A stretch of 64,000 nucleotides of DNA from Cladorrhinum sp. PSN259 (GCA_033725935.1 MU867073.1:372001-436000), one strand, 5' to 3'. Numbered from the stretch's first letter, positions 11,275-24,900 are shown. Numbers and translations are program-made. The notes: generated from the sequence alone by a model not told the origin.

Positions 11275-12318
11275 TGGAGGAAAATGTAGAGGCCAAACGG
11301 GACCACCCACTCATCGCGCACTTCCAGGAAGGAAGAAGCATAGTAGTGATTCTTGAGGCGCCAGAAATTCGATCTGCCCGGTTAAAGTTCAACTCGATGC
11401 ACACGTCAATCATCGTTAGAATCTTGTTTGCATCGAGCCATAGGTATTTCTGCATCCGGGGGCAACTTTCTGAAGAAGAAAAAAGGAAAAGGAAACCGAA
11501 AATTTCGGCGGGGACAGAAAGTTTTTAATCCCCAAGAGGTGGAGTGGTCTGTGCGTTTGGTGGGGCTTTCTTAGAAGTAAAGCGGGGCGATCCTGAATAA
11601 CAGAGTACATGTGTAGCAAAAGATATTAAAAAATTAGTGAACTTTTGGGCATCTATATAAGATTCAAATGCTATAGGTTTACACTTGAGAGAGAAAGAGA
11701 GATACTTGTGGACATCTGTGAGTCAAAAGAGGTTGGACATCGTATGAGTGTTGAGATACGCAGCAGCTTCAGTGTGCGAATTCAAATATAAAATCAAGAT
11801 GAAGAACCTGTTTGTGAACATACTTCCTCGGACACTGAGCCTATATATCCCACTCGTGAGTCTTGGAGTTGTATAAGGTCGAGGTTGCGAAATTGCTGGG
11901 CCCCAACTTTGTCATTGTTGACATTTCTCCCATGAACCCTATTTGCTGGGAAGCCTTTTCAGGCGGCGGTTTTTGCCGCCTTGATTCTGGAACTCTTCAT
12001 AACCCCCATATTACCTAAATTTCAATGGATATCCATTACTGAGGTGTAAACGACGGGATGGCATAGACAATGGCTAAAAGGATCTGGTCGAAATCCTGGA
12101 AAGGAGAGTGTGATCTGAAGATTAACCTATCGAAAGACTTTTGTAGAACCCTCGGCACGCTAAGCATCGATAAAGAAACCAATGACCTTCGAGATTGTCG
12201 GACCATTTTAGCTTCTTTTTTGTTCGAGGTTGTTGTTCCCGAGGACTTGGAACCCGAGAGGGGAATGGGTTAGAATCGCACACAGACCAACTCATAACGC
12301 CTTTCGTGATAACTCGGC

Positions 12319-12341
12319 AAAAATAAATAAATAAATAAATA
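12319..12341. repeat. AAAT microsatellite
   Basis: About five tandem copies of a 4-bp unit (AAAT), in intergenic sequence. Confidence 0.85.
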
Positions 12342-15237
12342 TCAGTAGCCGAAAATGTCTCCGTCTTCGATAGCCGTCTTCACATCCTCATCTCGGTCTT
12401 CCCTTCGGTGAAACGGCGAACACATGTCGAAAGCATCTGGAAGACCCACCTCCACTTTAACATGGTGGATCCCATGCGAACTTGACCCGCGCGGTGTGGT
12501 TTCTGATCAATTTGATCATCCTCACAACACCTGTTCCGAAGACGCTGAGGAACTTCCTTCAAGTTTCGCGCCTTTGACGCGCATCGAGCTTTACGAGTTC
12601 GGACACATTTCACATTTGGATTCTTGCATGCTCGGCTGACCGAATCACCGTTCCATCGCATATTCAAGCGGATGCAACATTTCGTCTCCAACTGGTCTAC
12701 AAGTAAACTTCAACGCCCTCTTGGTGTTTGCCCCGTTGCCGTGAAGGGAATGTTCACAAAGTTGACATTTCTGCTAATGGAATTGCGATTCATGCACCTC
12801 ACCGCAGTGACCGCACATTGCAAGTTTGGTTTGCAAGAATGGTTACAGCGAAGAAACGGGTTTCGGTTCTTGATCCGTCTGATGGAGGATGGGCTCGGAG
12901 AAAACAACGGGAAACAGATTTTGCGTGGGTTTGGTTTACAGGTATAGTGGGGGTCAGTGCCGGCTCTCCCGTCGTCGTCGTTGAGTGTTTGTCTTGGCTC
13001 CTTCTTTGCTTCTTCCCGTGTGGCGCATGGAAAAGGGGATCAGACTCCTCCCGAAATCGAGTCTTCTGTGGTCCGTCACTCTGTACTCGAAACCGGGGAC
13101 GGGTGTTACAGCAATAATAATAATGGGGGAATGGTATTGACACGGTCTGGACCGCGTGTGAGATGCGACGGGGAGCATCCCGCGTCTCTTAATACCCCTC
13201 ACTTATAGCCTGTGGAAGGTAACCCAAGCTGTTGCTATCAAAACTTATCACGAAACTACTGCAAGTTGGGAAATACCGAAACACTCCCACAAGCTGCAGC
13301 AAGCCGTGGGGTCATATGCATGAAGGATATGCAATACAAACCTGCGATATGATCCATAGTGATGTGGCCAAACGTGGTGGTGGCATTGATTGCTCTTTCG
13401 TTTTGGGTTGCGACGACTGTGACGGTATCGGTGAAACACTGCACCAATCCTCCTCGTCTTCCTTTCTCTGATCTGTAAATCATCGTGGTCAATGGAACTG
13501 TGGTACCCGTGTTGCATGCTGCAATGATTTACGGCCTGCACTGCGCATGTATCCCGTGGATCCCTTGGATGAAGGGGACCCGAGACTGAGAGAGAATTCT
13601 TGAAGAACCGTTTACAGAAAGCCCCTCACTTTGCGAGAGATATCGGCTCACAGATTCCGATTCCCGCTGGAAACGCCCGGGCCAATTATTCCCTTTGCCG
13701 CAAAGTTGCGCAACGCTCGGTGTCGTCTTCTGTCATAAAAGGGGTCTGAGCGTCTGCAAACAGAGACTGTGCAGTGCATTTCATCTGTATCGCTCTGAGA
13801 TCGACAGAACCAGCCACCGGTTAGTGTCCTTCCCATCATCCATCGTTGCATTGATGTCGTGCTCTTGAAAGCAAACTGGAAGCCATGGAAAATTGGAAAT
13901 CCTTCTCTCTCAAGTTGCTGTCCCAGCGGGCCGGCTCACCTGGCCAAATTCCAGTCTGTTTCTCTGCTCCAAAAAGGCGTGGCGTTGTGCGATGGTACGA
14001 CTCTCCAGGATCATGACGATCCGGCCCCCTTTTTCACAAAAGGGACCCATCTCCGTGTTCCTTGAAAACTGTGACGCCTCCTCTGTCAATCTCTCGCTGT
14101 CAAAAATGACAATTGCTGCTTGTTTGTGCTCAAGCCACACGCGGGGCTGCTTCGGAAAAGTGCAGCCATCAAAACAACAAGAGGTTGTCTCTGCCTGCAG
14201 CAAAACATGATGGCCGCCATGTGTGACAAACGGCGCAACTCGATGCTACGGTCACGACGTTGACGAGTGGGGAGCAGGCCAGGGGTTTCACGAGAAAGCC
14301 ATGGTGCCCCCCCGGAAAGTACCGTCGACTTTGTGCCATCCCGTCCAGCAAAAGCTGCTGCCCTTCAAATTCTGCCAAATTGTTGGTATTGGTGACTTTC
14401 CCTTCCGAAATGAGCGATATCTCCTTGGCCCGGACCCCTTGCTGGAAACCCCTGACCAGGTGCCCCTAGCTGCAGCTGCAGCACGTCGATGCCTCCACCT
14501 TATTTCCCAATTCCCCGTCGACGGCCCCATTGCCTGCAGGTGCAGACCTGGAACTGGCCCTTCTGTCACTCTTTGTGGCCTTCTCCTGCCTGCAGCGAAT
14601 CCCTCGCCTTGAGCGCGGCGTGCCTCAAGCCCTCTGATTGCTCGGATTCATTCTTGATTTCTTCTCATCCTACTTTGGCCTCTGGGCACCTGGTACCCCA
14701 CTGGCGTTGCCGTCGCATCCTCACTTCCAAGGTCCTCAGATCCTGGCCCTCCGCACAGTCCTCACCAGCTCGGGATTCTTTTCTTTTGTTTTCTATCCTC
14801 CTCCTGCTGCTCTGCCGCCTCTGCCTCTCGTTTCTTCTTTTGCGACCGCCTTTTGTCGCTCGTCCCCCCTTCCATTGGGCGTCCCCAGCAACTCGAAAGT
14901 TGTGAGCGGGAGCTCTTGCCCTTCGTCGTCGTCTTCGTCCTTCGCCGCCGCCATCCCATCACAGCAGCGAGCCTGTTGTGACCGTTACCCACGAAACAGC
15001 TCAGATCTGTTTCGACCCAGCGGCAGCTCCACCCGTCTGCCTGTCCGCTCAATATTTTTCACCCACTCTCTGCAATTGCTTCGTTGCCAATGCAGTGATT
15101 CTTCGACAAACGCAGGCGCTTGATTTATACAAATCAAAGGCAAACCTCACGGGCGATCACCGCGCCCGTTGTGGCTGCACTGATAGTTTACACCATCGAC
15201 CGTTTGGCCGACGCCATAAGTGGCAGACAAACTCAAA

Positions 15238-18112
15238 ATGGGGCCCTCACTTACTGCACACACGTCGTTTATCCGCCCGCGGACCGCCGACCGTGATGGC
15301 CGTCCCGTCACTCGGGATCAAGCCGACCCGAGCCTCGCTATCCCGAGCCGTACCTCGTCGCTTCACTCCCGCATCACGCAGCCGATTCCGTCGACACTCG
15401 CCAGCAAACCCCAGCAGCGAACTCCCAAGACTCTCACCCATGCGTATATGGTTTGCGGTGTTGGCCGCGAGCCCTCGCAATGGGTTAAGGCTCCGACTCC
15501 GCAGCAGGGAAAGATTGGCCATATGAAGGGCGCCGTAGGTCAATTCTGGCTTCCCGAGATTCTTGGAAGCAGTCCCAGGCTCGAGCAGGATAACGAAATC
15601 GCGCGGTCATTGCACTCTGCCATGAGGGTATGTTTCTGAAACCTTCTGTTCCAATGCATGTTTGCAAACGGGCACTGACTAAAACTCTCCAGGCTTGCTT
15701 CCCCCATGACGTTGAGATATGTACCGGCAGAAGTCAGCCCCACTGCGTTCACCATGCCTTTGTTCTTCAGCAAGACTCGTCTCACACGCTTTACGGAATC
15801 TGCCTTCGAGTCTGGTCGCGCGCTGACGAGAAGCGTGCTGAGACCATCCGGGAGTTGAGGAAGAGGACCGAGCCAGACTTCTATGATAATCCGGATGAGC
15901 AGTACTGGATTCCCTACTGCCTTGCGTTCCTCTCGCGGTACCCCCTCTACAACTTGTTGGGTGATTACCTGCGCGGAATGTGGATTCACTGGAATAAGGC
16001 GACTAATCTATTTCACGCTGAGGAGGTCTCTCGTATCCTCAGCTTCCCGGCTCCTCGTCTCAACGATTTGGTTCGCATCGACATGAAGGACTACGCCCTC
16101 TGCTACCAGTTCCCATCCTCGCCCACCGGCTTCCAGAATTTTGCCATGTGGCCACTGTTCTGCTGCCTTTCCATCCCCAACATCGTGGGTGTTATCGAAG
16201 CTGCGATCTCGCCAACGCGCCGCATCATTTTTGTCAGCCACTATCCCGCCATGCTGACAATGGCCACCGAAACTGTCAGATTTTGCGTCCGTGTTTATGA
16301 GTGGAGCGGCCTCTACGTCCCGGTTGTTCATGCCCGTCATGCCAAAGACCTGGTCGAGGAGCCAGGCCCCTACATTCTCGGTATCACTGCGGAATGCAGA
16401 ACCCTGTTCACTGCGCCTACCGATGCTCTGGTCGTTGATCTCGACCGTAACTTTGTCTTGACCTCGAACCCTCCGACTGCACTCCAGCCAAATCAGCGCA
16501 ACAAGTTTGTTACCCGGCTTACACAGGCTTTGAACTCGGATATCACACCTTCCGGTGTTCCTCACCACCTTCGTTCCGCCTATGGCGGTGGCAAGCTTGT
16601 TCCAGCCGGTCAGATCATCGTCATGCGCGGTGAAGTAGAATCTATTCAAGATCCAGAATGGTGGAATCAGGATTCAGTTATGGCTGTCATGGACCATGTG
16701 TGCGAGAAAATGGTAAGCTCACGCCCTGCTCGAAAACGAAATTTATATGGTACTAACTACGATTGTAGGGTCGCAACACTGGTCTGAAGGCTGTGTTTGG
16801 TGGGTCGGTGAAGAAGCCACTTATGACAAAGGTTTCAATGCGACATCTTAATGAGATTGTTCGGGAACGCAATCAGTATTCCCGTGATGCATTGGAAGCT
16901 TGGCAGGATTTCATTAACCTTAAGGGGCGGATGGACACCGAACTCGGCAAGGTGAACAAGCGGAACAACTACCTGATCGAGGAGCTCGACAACTGGAAGT
17001 CTCAGTTCCAGAGATTCCAAGCCTTTGCCGATACGCTTACCAAGGAGACACAGGATCTCAAGGTCAAGATCGAATCGCACAAGCGCGAGAATCGTCGTCT
17101 CGCTGGTCTTATTGATCAGCAAAAGGATGATTCCGCCAGACTTGGCAACCGCCTTGCTGGAACCGAGAAACAGCGTGATGATGCTCTGGAAGCCCTTGTT
17201 CTTCAGCAGGAGATCGCGGAGGAGCTGGAGCGTGAGCGCAAGCGCAATAGAAAGGAGCTTGCTGCCCTTCAGACCACCAACACCACGATCTCGAGACAAC
17301 GTGACGAGGCTCGCCGCGTCGTGCTGCACCTTCGTAGCCTGATCTCTGGTCAGCACCATCACATGGAGCATCTCGTCAAGAGCTTGACTTCGCCCGAGGA
17401 GCTTGCCGCCGAAATTGAGGCCGGCTTCGCTGCCCAGGAGGCCGCAGAGGCCGTGGAGACTGGAGCTTCCGATGAGAAAGATTCTCGTTTCATGAAGAAT
17501 CTGGCGCTTGCAAATAGACGTGTTTCTACGCAAGCGTTTATCGACGTGGCGGATCGTCATCTTAAGGATAAGACCGACGCTATCGCCCATATTATCCGCA
17601 ACATTGCGGAACAGTGCCAGGCCGCTGTTGAAGGCCTACAACTTGCCCAGGACGCCGAGTTCGGGAGGTCGGATTCTCCGGCCTCCCGTTCTCGTCGGAG
17701 TTCGAAAAGTCGCCGGGGGAGTAATCTCTCCATCGCCCACAGTGATGACAACTCGACGGCGACGTCCGATGTCGGTGACGACAGCACCCTCCTCCGACCG
17801 AACAGTGGGAGGATCTCTAGCATCCCACCCACACCGGATCTCGTTCCCAACCGCAGCAGCACTAGCATGTCTTTCGCTAGCACGGCCACGACCCCTGAGC
17901 GAGTCTCTCAGCAGTACAACTTCGGACACCATGACATCCCCACCAAGATCGTCGAGGACGACGAGGACGACCTCGACGGCCACCACTCCGAGTCCGATAC
18001 CAACCCCATCCCCCAGGAACAGGGAATCGTGGGTAAGCATGCGGAAAGCCTGATTCACAGGCCTTCCGGTGCTCGCATTAGCGCTCTTGGCGGGCTCGGG
18101 CACGGTCGTTAA
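15238..18112 (+). CDS. DENN-domain protein with C-terminal coiled coil
   Basis: Three exons: 15238-15627, 15693-16712 and 16769-18112 (917 residues). Joins read LHSAMR|ACFPHDVEI and DHVCEKM|GRNTGLK; the second intron has a TACTAAC branch site. After a disordered Ser/Pro/Thr-rich start, residues ~55-180 form the uDENN part (KGAVGQFWLPEILGSS, HAFVLQQDSS, YGICLRVW), then cDENN (YWIPYCLAFLSRYPLYN, RRIIFVSHYPAML, PYILGI) and dDENN. Residues ~490-660 are a long Lys/Glu/Arg coiled coil, followed by a phospho-site-like Ser-rich tail with an acidic DDEDDLDG run. DENN modules usually act as Rab guanine-nucleotide exchange factors or Rab adaptors. The Rab partner cannot be told from sequence. The ATG at 15238 is the first in frame; the GTG 18 nt upstream is not a start. 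Confidence 0.88.
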
Positions 18113-18894
18113 ATCTTAAGATTCTGGGATTTGTGTGTGAGGAGGATGTTTGGGTTTTTCTTTTTTATGTCGTCCATTTGTTGTACACCTGTCTTATACC
18201 ACTTTGCGGAGGTCATTTTTTCCTTTCTAACGTTCTACACCATTTTAACCTCATCGTCAGGGTCGCTCATTTACGATCTCTGCAGTCTCTGGCGTTTTGA
18301 GATTTGTGTCTTTTTTAAACAAACCAATTTTATTCCCCCGTGATTTTTCTATTTTCGTGTCTCTCATTTTCATCTGGCAAGACGATATGGCTATGATTAA
18401 CCAAGCTTTTTTCTTTGCAAAAAGCTGCGATATGTGGATGGATTGGTCGATGCTTCATTTTTACTTTTATTCTTTTGCTTGGTTGTGATCGATCAAAACA
18501 GGGGATGGTGATGATTGGGGAGGGACAGAGGTCAAAACAAGGCTAATTTCTATGACTTTTTTTTTTTTTTTGTCTTTTACAACCCTTGAACACTTAGCTT
18601 ATGAAAACTTTGTACCTGGGGTCAAAATATGAGGCAATTTTTTGTGATACATCTTGAGTGTGCGTCGTTGTGATCTCGTGACATGAACATGGATGGGTCG
18701 AAATGTGAGTTACTTGCCTTGTTGAGGAGCATCTGGTCCCAAGCAGCACAAGGTGGGTTCAGGAAAGGTTCAAAGGGTGGATATCAACGATTCTCATGGA
18801 AACAGGGGTGATATAACGAACGACCTCCAACCGAACAAGCAGAACAAACCAAATCCTCAAATAAATCACCGAGACAACAGACTTCATAGCCCGT
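18113..18894. other. Convergent 3' region with T15 run
   Basis: Sequence between the DENN stop and the ALDH stop. T-rich, including a 15-T homopolymer at 18557-18571. Likely 3' untranslated sequence; no gene seen. Confidence 0.5.
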
Positions 18895-20529
18895 TTAGTT
18901 CTTGGGGATATGAAGACACTTGGTATAAGAGTAGGACAGCAGTCCTTGCTTGCCCATCTCCCCACCAAAGCCGCTGTCCTTGATGCCAGAAAAGTAGGCC
19001 CCAAAGTTGGGTCTCTCACTCTGGTTGATCCAGACGCTGCCTGCCTCGAGCCGTCGAGCAACACGCTCGGCCTCTTTGAGGTTGGAGGAGTATACAGACG
19101 CCCCGAGACCCGCATTGGAAAGGTTGGCACGCTTGATTACGTCGTCCTCGTCGGCCCACGAAAGAATGGGAAGGACGGGTCCTGGAAGAGAGAGGTTAAT
19201 ATCATGCATTCTTCGCTCGAAACATGTATATCCGGTGAGAGAGCGGGGAGAGCTTACCGAACTGCTCCTCCTGAACGAGCACCGAATCCTCAGGCGGGTT
19301 CGAAACAATGGTAGGAGGAAGCCAGAATCCCTTTCCGTTCCCGGCAACGGACTCGGTTTTGCCGCCGGTAACGATGTTGTACCCGTTCTTCTTGCAGTCC
19401 TCGATTATCCCCTTCACGATGTCGTACTGCATCTTGTTGTCAACGGGGCCGAACACGCTGGGAGCCGTGTGGTCCTCCTTGATTGCGTACCCGGCTTCGA
19501 CCTCCTTGACTAGGCGGTCCAGAAACTGGTCATAGATGCTCTCGTGCACGTAGATGCGCTTGCTGGCGACGCACACCTGCCCGGCATTGAAGAACCCCCC
19601 ACTGGCGACGCTCGGTACCGTCTTGTCCAGGTCAGCGTCCGGAAGCACGATACAGGCGTCGTTACCGGCCAACTCCAGGGTGACCTTCTTGAGCGTCTTT
19701 GCGCAAGAGGCCATTACGCGCTTTCCGGTCGCGATGGTGCCCGTGAAGCTGATCTTGCCGATTCCGGGGTGGAGAGTCATGAGGGCTCCCAGGTCCGCTC
19801 CGCCGTTGAGGACCTGGAAGACGCCCGGAGGGAAAATGCCGCGGGCGAGCTCGACCCACTTCATTACTGCGTATGGGGTGAAGGGGGAGGGCTTGACGAT
19901 GACGCAGTTGCCTGTTACGAGGGAGGAGACGACCTTGATGTTTGAGAGGATCAAGGGGAAGTTCCAGGGGCAGATGGCGCCTACGACGCCTATGGGGACG
20001 TGGGTTGCGACTACTTTGACGTTTGCGTCTTCGAAGTGGATTTCGTCTTCTAGGGCGTTTTGGGCTGCAAAATGGGGTGAGTTTATGTGATGATGTGCTT
20101 GGGGGTGAGATCTGAATGGGAGAAGGTTTACTGACAGTAGTAGAGAGACTGAGCGATTGCTGCACCGACGTCAATGTCTGCAAGGATTTTCTGCGTATAT
20201 ATTAGCCTAGCTGTCTTTCTCTTTTCCGGGGAATATACCGTAAAACTTACAGATTTGCCCGTCTCCTTGGAGAGAATGCTGGCAAGCTCCTCGGCGTTCT
20301 CCTTGATATTCTCTGCCATCTTCACGAGCAAGGCCTGGCGCTCAGCAACCGTTGTCTTTGACCAGGTCTCAAAAGCAGCCTTTGCAGCTCTCACGGCATC
20401 CTCGAAGTCGGCGGTAGTGGCAATGGGGCAAGGCCAGAGGTCTTCTTCAGTCCGGGGATCAGTCACGGCGTGAGTCTTCTCACTTCCCCGCAACTCATCG
20501 TTGATGATGTTGTAGAACTGGGGCTGCAT
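18895..20529 (-). CDS. NAD(P)-dependent aldehyde dehydrogenase
   Basis: Four minus-strand exons: 20529-20251, 20190-20136, 20064-19258 and 19181-18895, giving 475 residues. Joins include SKETGKS|KILADIDVG and QEEQFG|PVLPILSWAD. Hallmarks of the ALDH superfamily are present: PWNFPL for cofactor binding, KPSPFTPY, SFTGTIATGK, the general-base Glu in LELAGND (about E242) and the catalytic Cys in FFNAGQVCVAS (about C276). The length is slightly below the usual ~480-500. The second intron uses a GTCAGT donor, the only one that restores the frame to QNALEDE. There is no organelle signal, so it is probably cytosolic. The substrate is unknown. It is divergent from xanthine dehydrogenase across 1.4 kb. 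Confidence 0.9.
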
Positions 20530-21439
20530 CTTGAACTGTGATGCTATCTTTATGTCCAAGCAATGATGATTTATGGGGGAGGTTCAAGCAATTGTATGAG
20601 GATCTTCGGGGATGAACTAGCTTGATAAGTTAAAGTGGATATGGAATTCCTGATGAGAGGGCTAGGACGGATAATATGTATTTTGACATTTTTCCTACCA
20701 AGCAACTTTGCCTGTTTCTGTTGCCTCTTTTCCCCTCTCTCCGCACACCAAACCAACAAGGGGGGTGCGAGTTTTGCCCAAACGCAGACGAGACACCGGC
20801 ATTGGATACCACCCAAAATACCCGGATATCCATGGTTAAGGTTTCCCACCCCATAGGATGCCAAGTGGTACCAACAGTAGCTAGGCGCGAAAGAATGGGT
20901 AGCGAACGGCAGATGGTGAGGGCTCCATAATCCGAACGTTAGTGCAAGACGACCGCTCATCTGTATCACCGGTATGGCTCGAAACCTGACCGGTAACCGG
21001 TTCTTTGGAAAGGTCTGTGTACTTCAGGCTGCGGGAATATTTTCCTAGGGAGCAAGCCTCGGCATCGTGGCGGATGAAGCTATTCAGAGCCTTGTGGGCA
21101 CGAAGTAGGAAGGCATTGCAATATGAACATGAAGGGAGGCACTTCGAGGAGGACCAGCCGCTGGTTCTGGTCTCTTTTTGATGGATTTCTAGTATCCTGA
21201 GAGAACCGCTGACGGCAGTTGTTTAGCTGAAGCAGTGACAAGTAGGGATACCCAGGCGGGGTCTCAAAAAGCAAAAGATATAGTTTCCAAGTCGGAATGA
21301 TGGATATTCCGAGGTTGACAGGTCGAAGGATTAAACATGGGTGTAATGGAAATTGCCGGCCACTCTGTCGCGGAGCCGGCCGATGTTAGCTTCACTCCGG
21401 CGGTGGAGCTCCCACTTACACGCGCCGACCCCACAGGAC

Positions 21440-21897
21440 CGATAAGCTGGGTACCTTGAAGCCAAGACTTCCAGCTCTGTGATTTCTCTCAAAATGTGGC
21501 TGAATTATTGGCTTATCATTCGATCCCGTATGAAGACAGCGACAAAAAGGTTACAAATAACGCTCGGCCTATGTCAGGCGGCTTCACATCGCAAAGCGGC
21601 GGCATAGGATGCGGGGGAGCTCCATCGGGCACCGGCGATAAGCACCCCGCAGCCCCCCCAGCCCGCTCCCCGATAAGGTACCTACCTCCCTACTTGAGCT
21701 TGGGGTTGAGGTGACATGCCGCATGGGTTGCCACCGTACATACTGTACATCGCCGCTTTCATAAACGGGGACCAACCCCCACTGTTGTATTTCACATTTC
21801 TTATTCTCGAAGCTTGCTGAGTTTTTGAACATCTTCCATATTGTCTTTTGCAACGAGCTTCTGTTGGGTTGACGTCATCTCCACTATAAGCAGATAG
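21440..21897. promoter_or_regulatory. Cluster of five HGATAR motifs upstream of xanthine dehydrogenase
   Basis: Motifs fitting HGATAR occur at 21440-21445 (CGATAA), 21513-21518 (TGATAA on the minus strand), 21636-21641 (CGATAA), 21671-21676 (CGATAA) and 21892-21897 (AGATAG). The nitrogen regulator AreA/Nit2 binds such sites, and purine catabolism genes in Aspergillus are under AreA control. Occupancy is inferred. Confidence 0.5.
21870..21877. promoter_or_regulatory. Perfect CRE palindrome TGACGTCA
   Basis: An exact 8-bp cAMP-response element lies 89 bp upstream of the xanthine dehydrogenase ATG. Fungal CREB/ATF-type bZIP factors bind this sequence. The role here is inferred. Confidence 0.45.
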
Positions 21898-21965
21898 ACG
21901 AGACGAACACCCGTTCTTACCTGCCTTATACTTCCTGGCATATACCTAGCTTGTGGCCACCAACA

Positions 21966-24900
21966 ATGGCCCCCTCTGCCATCGCCACGGAGCCGGCCTC
22001 CGCCCCTGAAGGCACCTTGACCACTTCCTTTGACGATACCCTCAGATTCTATCTTAACGGAACCCGAGTAGTCCTTGACGAGATAGACCCTGAAGTCACA
22101 CTGTTGGAGTATCTAAGAGGTATTGGGCTTACAGGCACTAAATTGTACGTTATCTCTATATCGAGGTTACCATATTACGTCTAGGACAAGGTTAAACTGA
22201 TCCCCTCCCCCTACTCCAGAGGCTGTGGTGAAGGCGGTTGCGGCGCCTGCACTGTTGTTGTTTCCCAGTACAACCCAACAACAAAGAAAATCTACCACGC
22301 CAGCGTCAACGCATGTCTCGCCCCGCTTGCTTCCATAGACGGCAAGCATGTCATCACAATCGAGGGCATCGGCAACGTCAAGAAGCCCCATCCCACCCAG
22401 GAGCGTGTCGCAAAGAATAACGGATCACAATGCGGTTTCTGCACACCAGGAATTGTCATGAGCTTATACGCTCTCCTCAGAAACAACGATGCACCAACTG
22501 AACACGATATCGAGGAAGCGTTTGACGGAAACTTGTGCAGATGTACTGGATACAGGCCTATTCTGGATGCAGCTCAAACATTCAGTGTCAAGCCTAAGAC
22601 GAATGGGTGTGCCATGAGCAAAGAGAACGGAGGCAGTGGCTGCTGCATGGAGAATGGGAACGGAGGCTGTGGTGGAGGGAAGGCAGGGGACGACCAGCCC
22701 ATCCAGAGGTTTACTCCGCCTGGCTTTATCGAGTACAACCCCGACACCGAGCTCATATTCCCGCCTGCGCTAAAAAAGCACGACTTCAAGCCACTCGCTT
22801 TTGGGAACAAGAGGAAAAAGTGGTTCCGCCCTGTGACATTGGACCAGCTGCTGGAGATCAAGAATGCATTCCCACAGGCCAAGATTATTGGCGGCAGCAC
22901 CGAGACGCAGATTGAGATCAAGTTCAAGGCGCTTCAGTATCCCGTTTCGGTCTTTGTGGGCGACATTGCCGAGTTGAGGCAATACGAGTTTAAGGAGGAC
23001 CATGTCGAGGTTGGCGCCAATATTACCCTTACGGATCTTGAGAATGTGTCTTTGGAGGCGGTCAAGCATTACGGTGAGAAGAAGGGACAGATCTTCACTG
23101 CTATTCACAAGCAGCTCAAGTATTTTGCTGGCAGACAGATCAGGAACGTTGGAACACCCGCAGGAAACCTGGTGACGGCATCCCCTATTTCTGATTTGAA
23201 CCCAGTCTTGATGGCAGCCGACGCTGTGTTAGTGGCTAAGTCTCTTGGAAAAGAGACGGAACTGCCCATGGCCGAGTTCTTCAAGGGCTACAGGCGAACA
23301 GCACTTCCTCAAGAGGCGATCCTTGCTTCAATTCGCATTCCTCTTACAAAGGAGAAGAACGAGTTCTTCCGCGCCTACAAGCAGGCGAAGAGGAAAGATG
23401 ACGATATTGCGATCGTCACAGCTTCTCTCAAGGTCCGTCTGAATGATGATGGTGTTGTAGAGGCCGCAAACCTGGTATACGGAGGTATGGCTCCTACGAC
23501 AGTGGCAGCCAAGACCGCCAATGCATACCTCACTGGCAAGAAGTTTGCTGAGCTGGAAACGCTTGAGGGAACCATGAACGCGCTGGAACAGGACTTTGAC
23601 TTGCAGTTTGGCGTGCCAGGAGGTATGGCCTCGTACAGAAAGTCACTGGCCCTGGGTTTCTTCTACCGGTTCTATCATGAGTTTATGCAAGTACTTGGTG
23701 GGAAAGCCGATGCCGAAGCTATTGATGAGCTTGAGAGAGAGATCTCTATGGGCAAGGAAGACAAGGACGCGGCTGCGGCCTATGTGCAAGAGACAGTTGG
23801 CAAGTCTAATAACCATGTTGCCGCCATGAAGCAAGTAACAGGCGAGGCTCAGTACACCGACGATATCCCTCCGATGAGGAACGAGCTGTACGGTTGTCTA
23901 GTACTCTCCAGCAAGGCTCACGCCAAGCTCCTTTCTGTCGACTTCATACCCGCACTCGATGTTCCTGGGGTAGTTGACTACATCGACAAGAATGACATCA
24001 GCGCAAAGGCGAACCGCTGGGGCGCTCCTCACTTTGAGGAGGTTTTCTTTGCTGAAGATGAGGTGTTTACCGCTGGTCAAGTTATTGGAATGGTGCTGGC
24101 TACTTCAGCGGCGCGGGCTGCAGAGGGTGCGCGGGCCGTCAAGGTCGAATACGAGGAGTTGCCGGCCATCTTCACCATTGAGGAGGCGATTGAGAAGGAA
24201 AGCTTCTACAGCTTCTTTAAGGAGATCAAGAAGGGTGACCCACAGGAAGCCTTCAAGACGTGCGACTATGTGTTTACTGGAATAGCCAGAATGGGTGGTC
24301 AAGAGCATTTCTATCTCGAGACCAACGCGGCGATTGCGATTCCGAAGCCTGGTGAGGGTGAGATGGAGATCTGGTCGAGTACTCAGAACCCCAACGAAGC
24401 ACAAGTCTATGCCGCTCAGGTGTTGGATACGGCCTCCAACAAGGTTGTTGTCAAGGTCAAACGTATGGGAGGCGGTTTCGGTGGAAAGGAATCGCGATCA
24501 GTACCCCTGAGCTCTTACGTTGCAATCGCAGCTCAAAAGACAAAGAAGCCAGTGCGTTGCATGTTAACCCGCGAGGAGGATATGGTCACGTCCGGCCAAA
24601 GGCATCCATTCCTGGGAAGGTGGAAGGTTGGCGTCAACAAGGATGGCAAAATCCAGGCTGTTGATCTTGATATCTTCAACAACGCTGGTTGGAGTTGGGA
24701 TTTAAGTGCTGCCGTGTGCGAGCGTGCCATGTCTCATTCTGACGGTTGCTACCTGATTCCGAACTTTCATGTCCGTGGTCGTCTCTGCAAAACTAACACC
24801 ATGTCCAACACGGCCTTCCGTGGTTTTGGTGGCCCTCAGGGCATGTTCATCGCTGAGACCTACATGTCTGAGGTGGCTGACCGTCTGGGAATGCCGGTTG

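Larger units (their letters stand above)
10178..15237. other. Gene-poor region with long pyrimidine-rich leader
   Basis: Five kilobases without a gene I can support. Candidate frames (for example a 67-codon ATG frame at 12070-12273) show no domain. The last ~700 bp before the DENN start codon (about 14500-15237) is strongly C/T-rich, as in fungal promoters and 5' untranslated leaders, so part of this region may be a long leader of that gene. Two small repeats inside it are listed separately. Confidence 0.4.
20530..21965. other. Divergent promoter region, ALDH and xanthine dehydrogenase
   Basis: About 1.4 kb between two divergently read enzymes. It contains GATA-type motifs and a CRE listed separately, and a palindrome TCGGAAT-N7-ATTCCGA at 21292-21312. 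I see no gene; short frames in it are chance. Confidence 0.5.

Noticed and set aside
12070..12273. 67-codon ATG frame in the gene-poor region
   Set aside because: Not recognisable, isolated, and similar in length to many shadow frames nearby.
21292..21312. Palindrome TCGGAAT-N7-ATTCCGA as a UaY site
   Set aside because: UaY sites are TCGG-N6-CCGA; here 13 bases separate the two half-sites, so I report it only as an unnamed palindrome.
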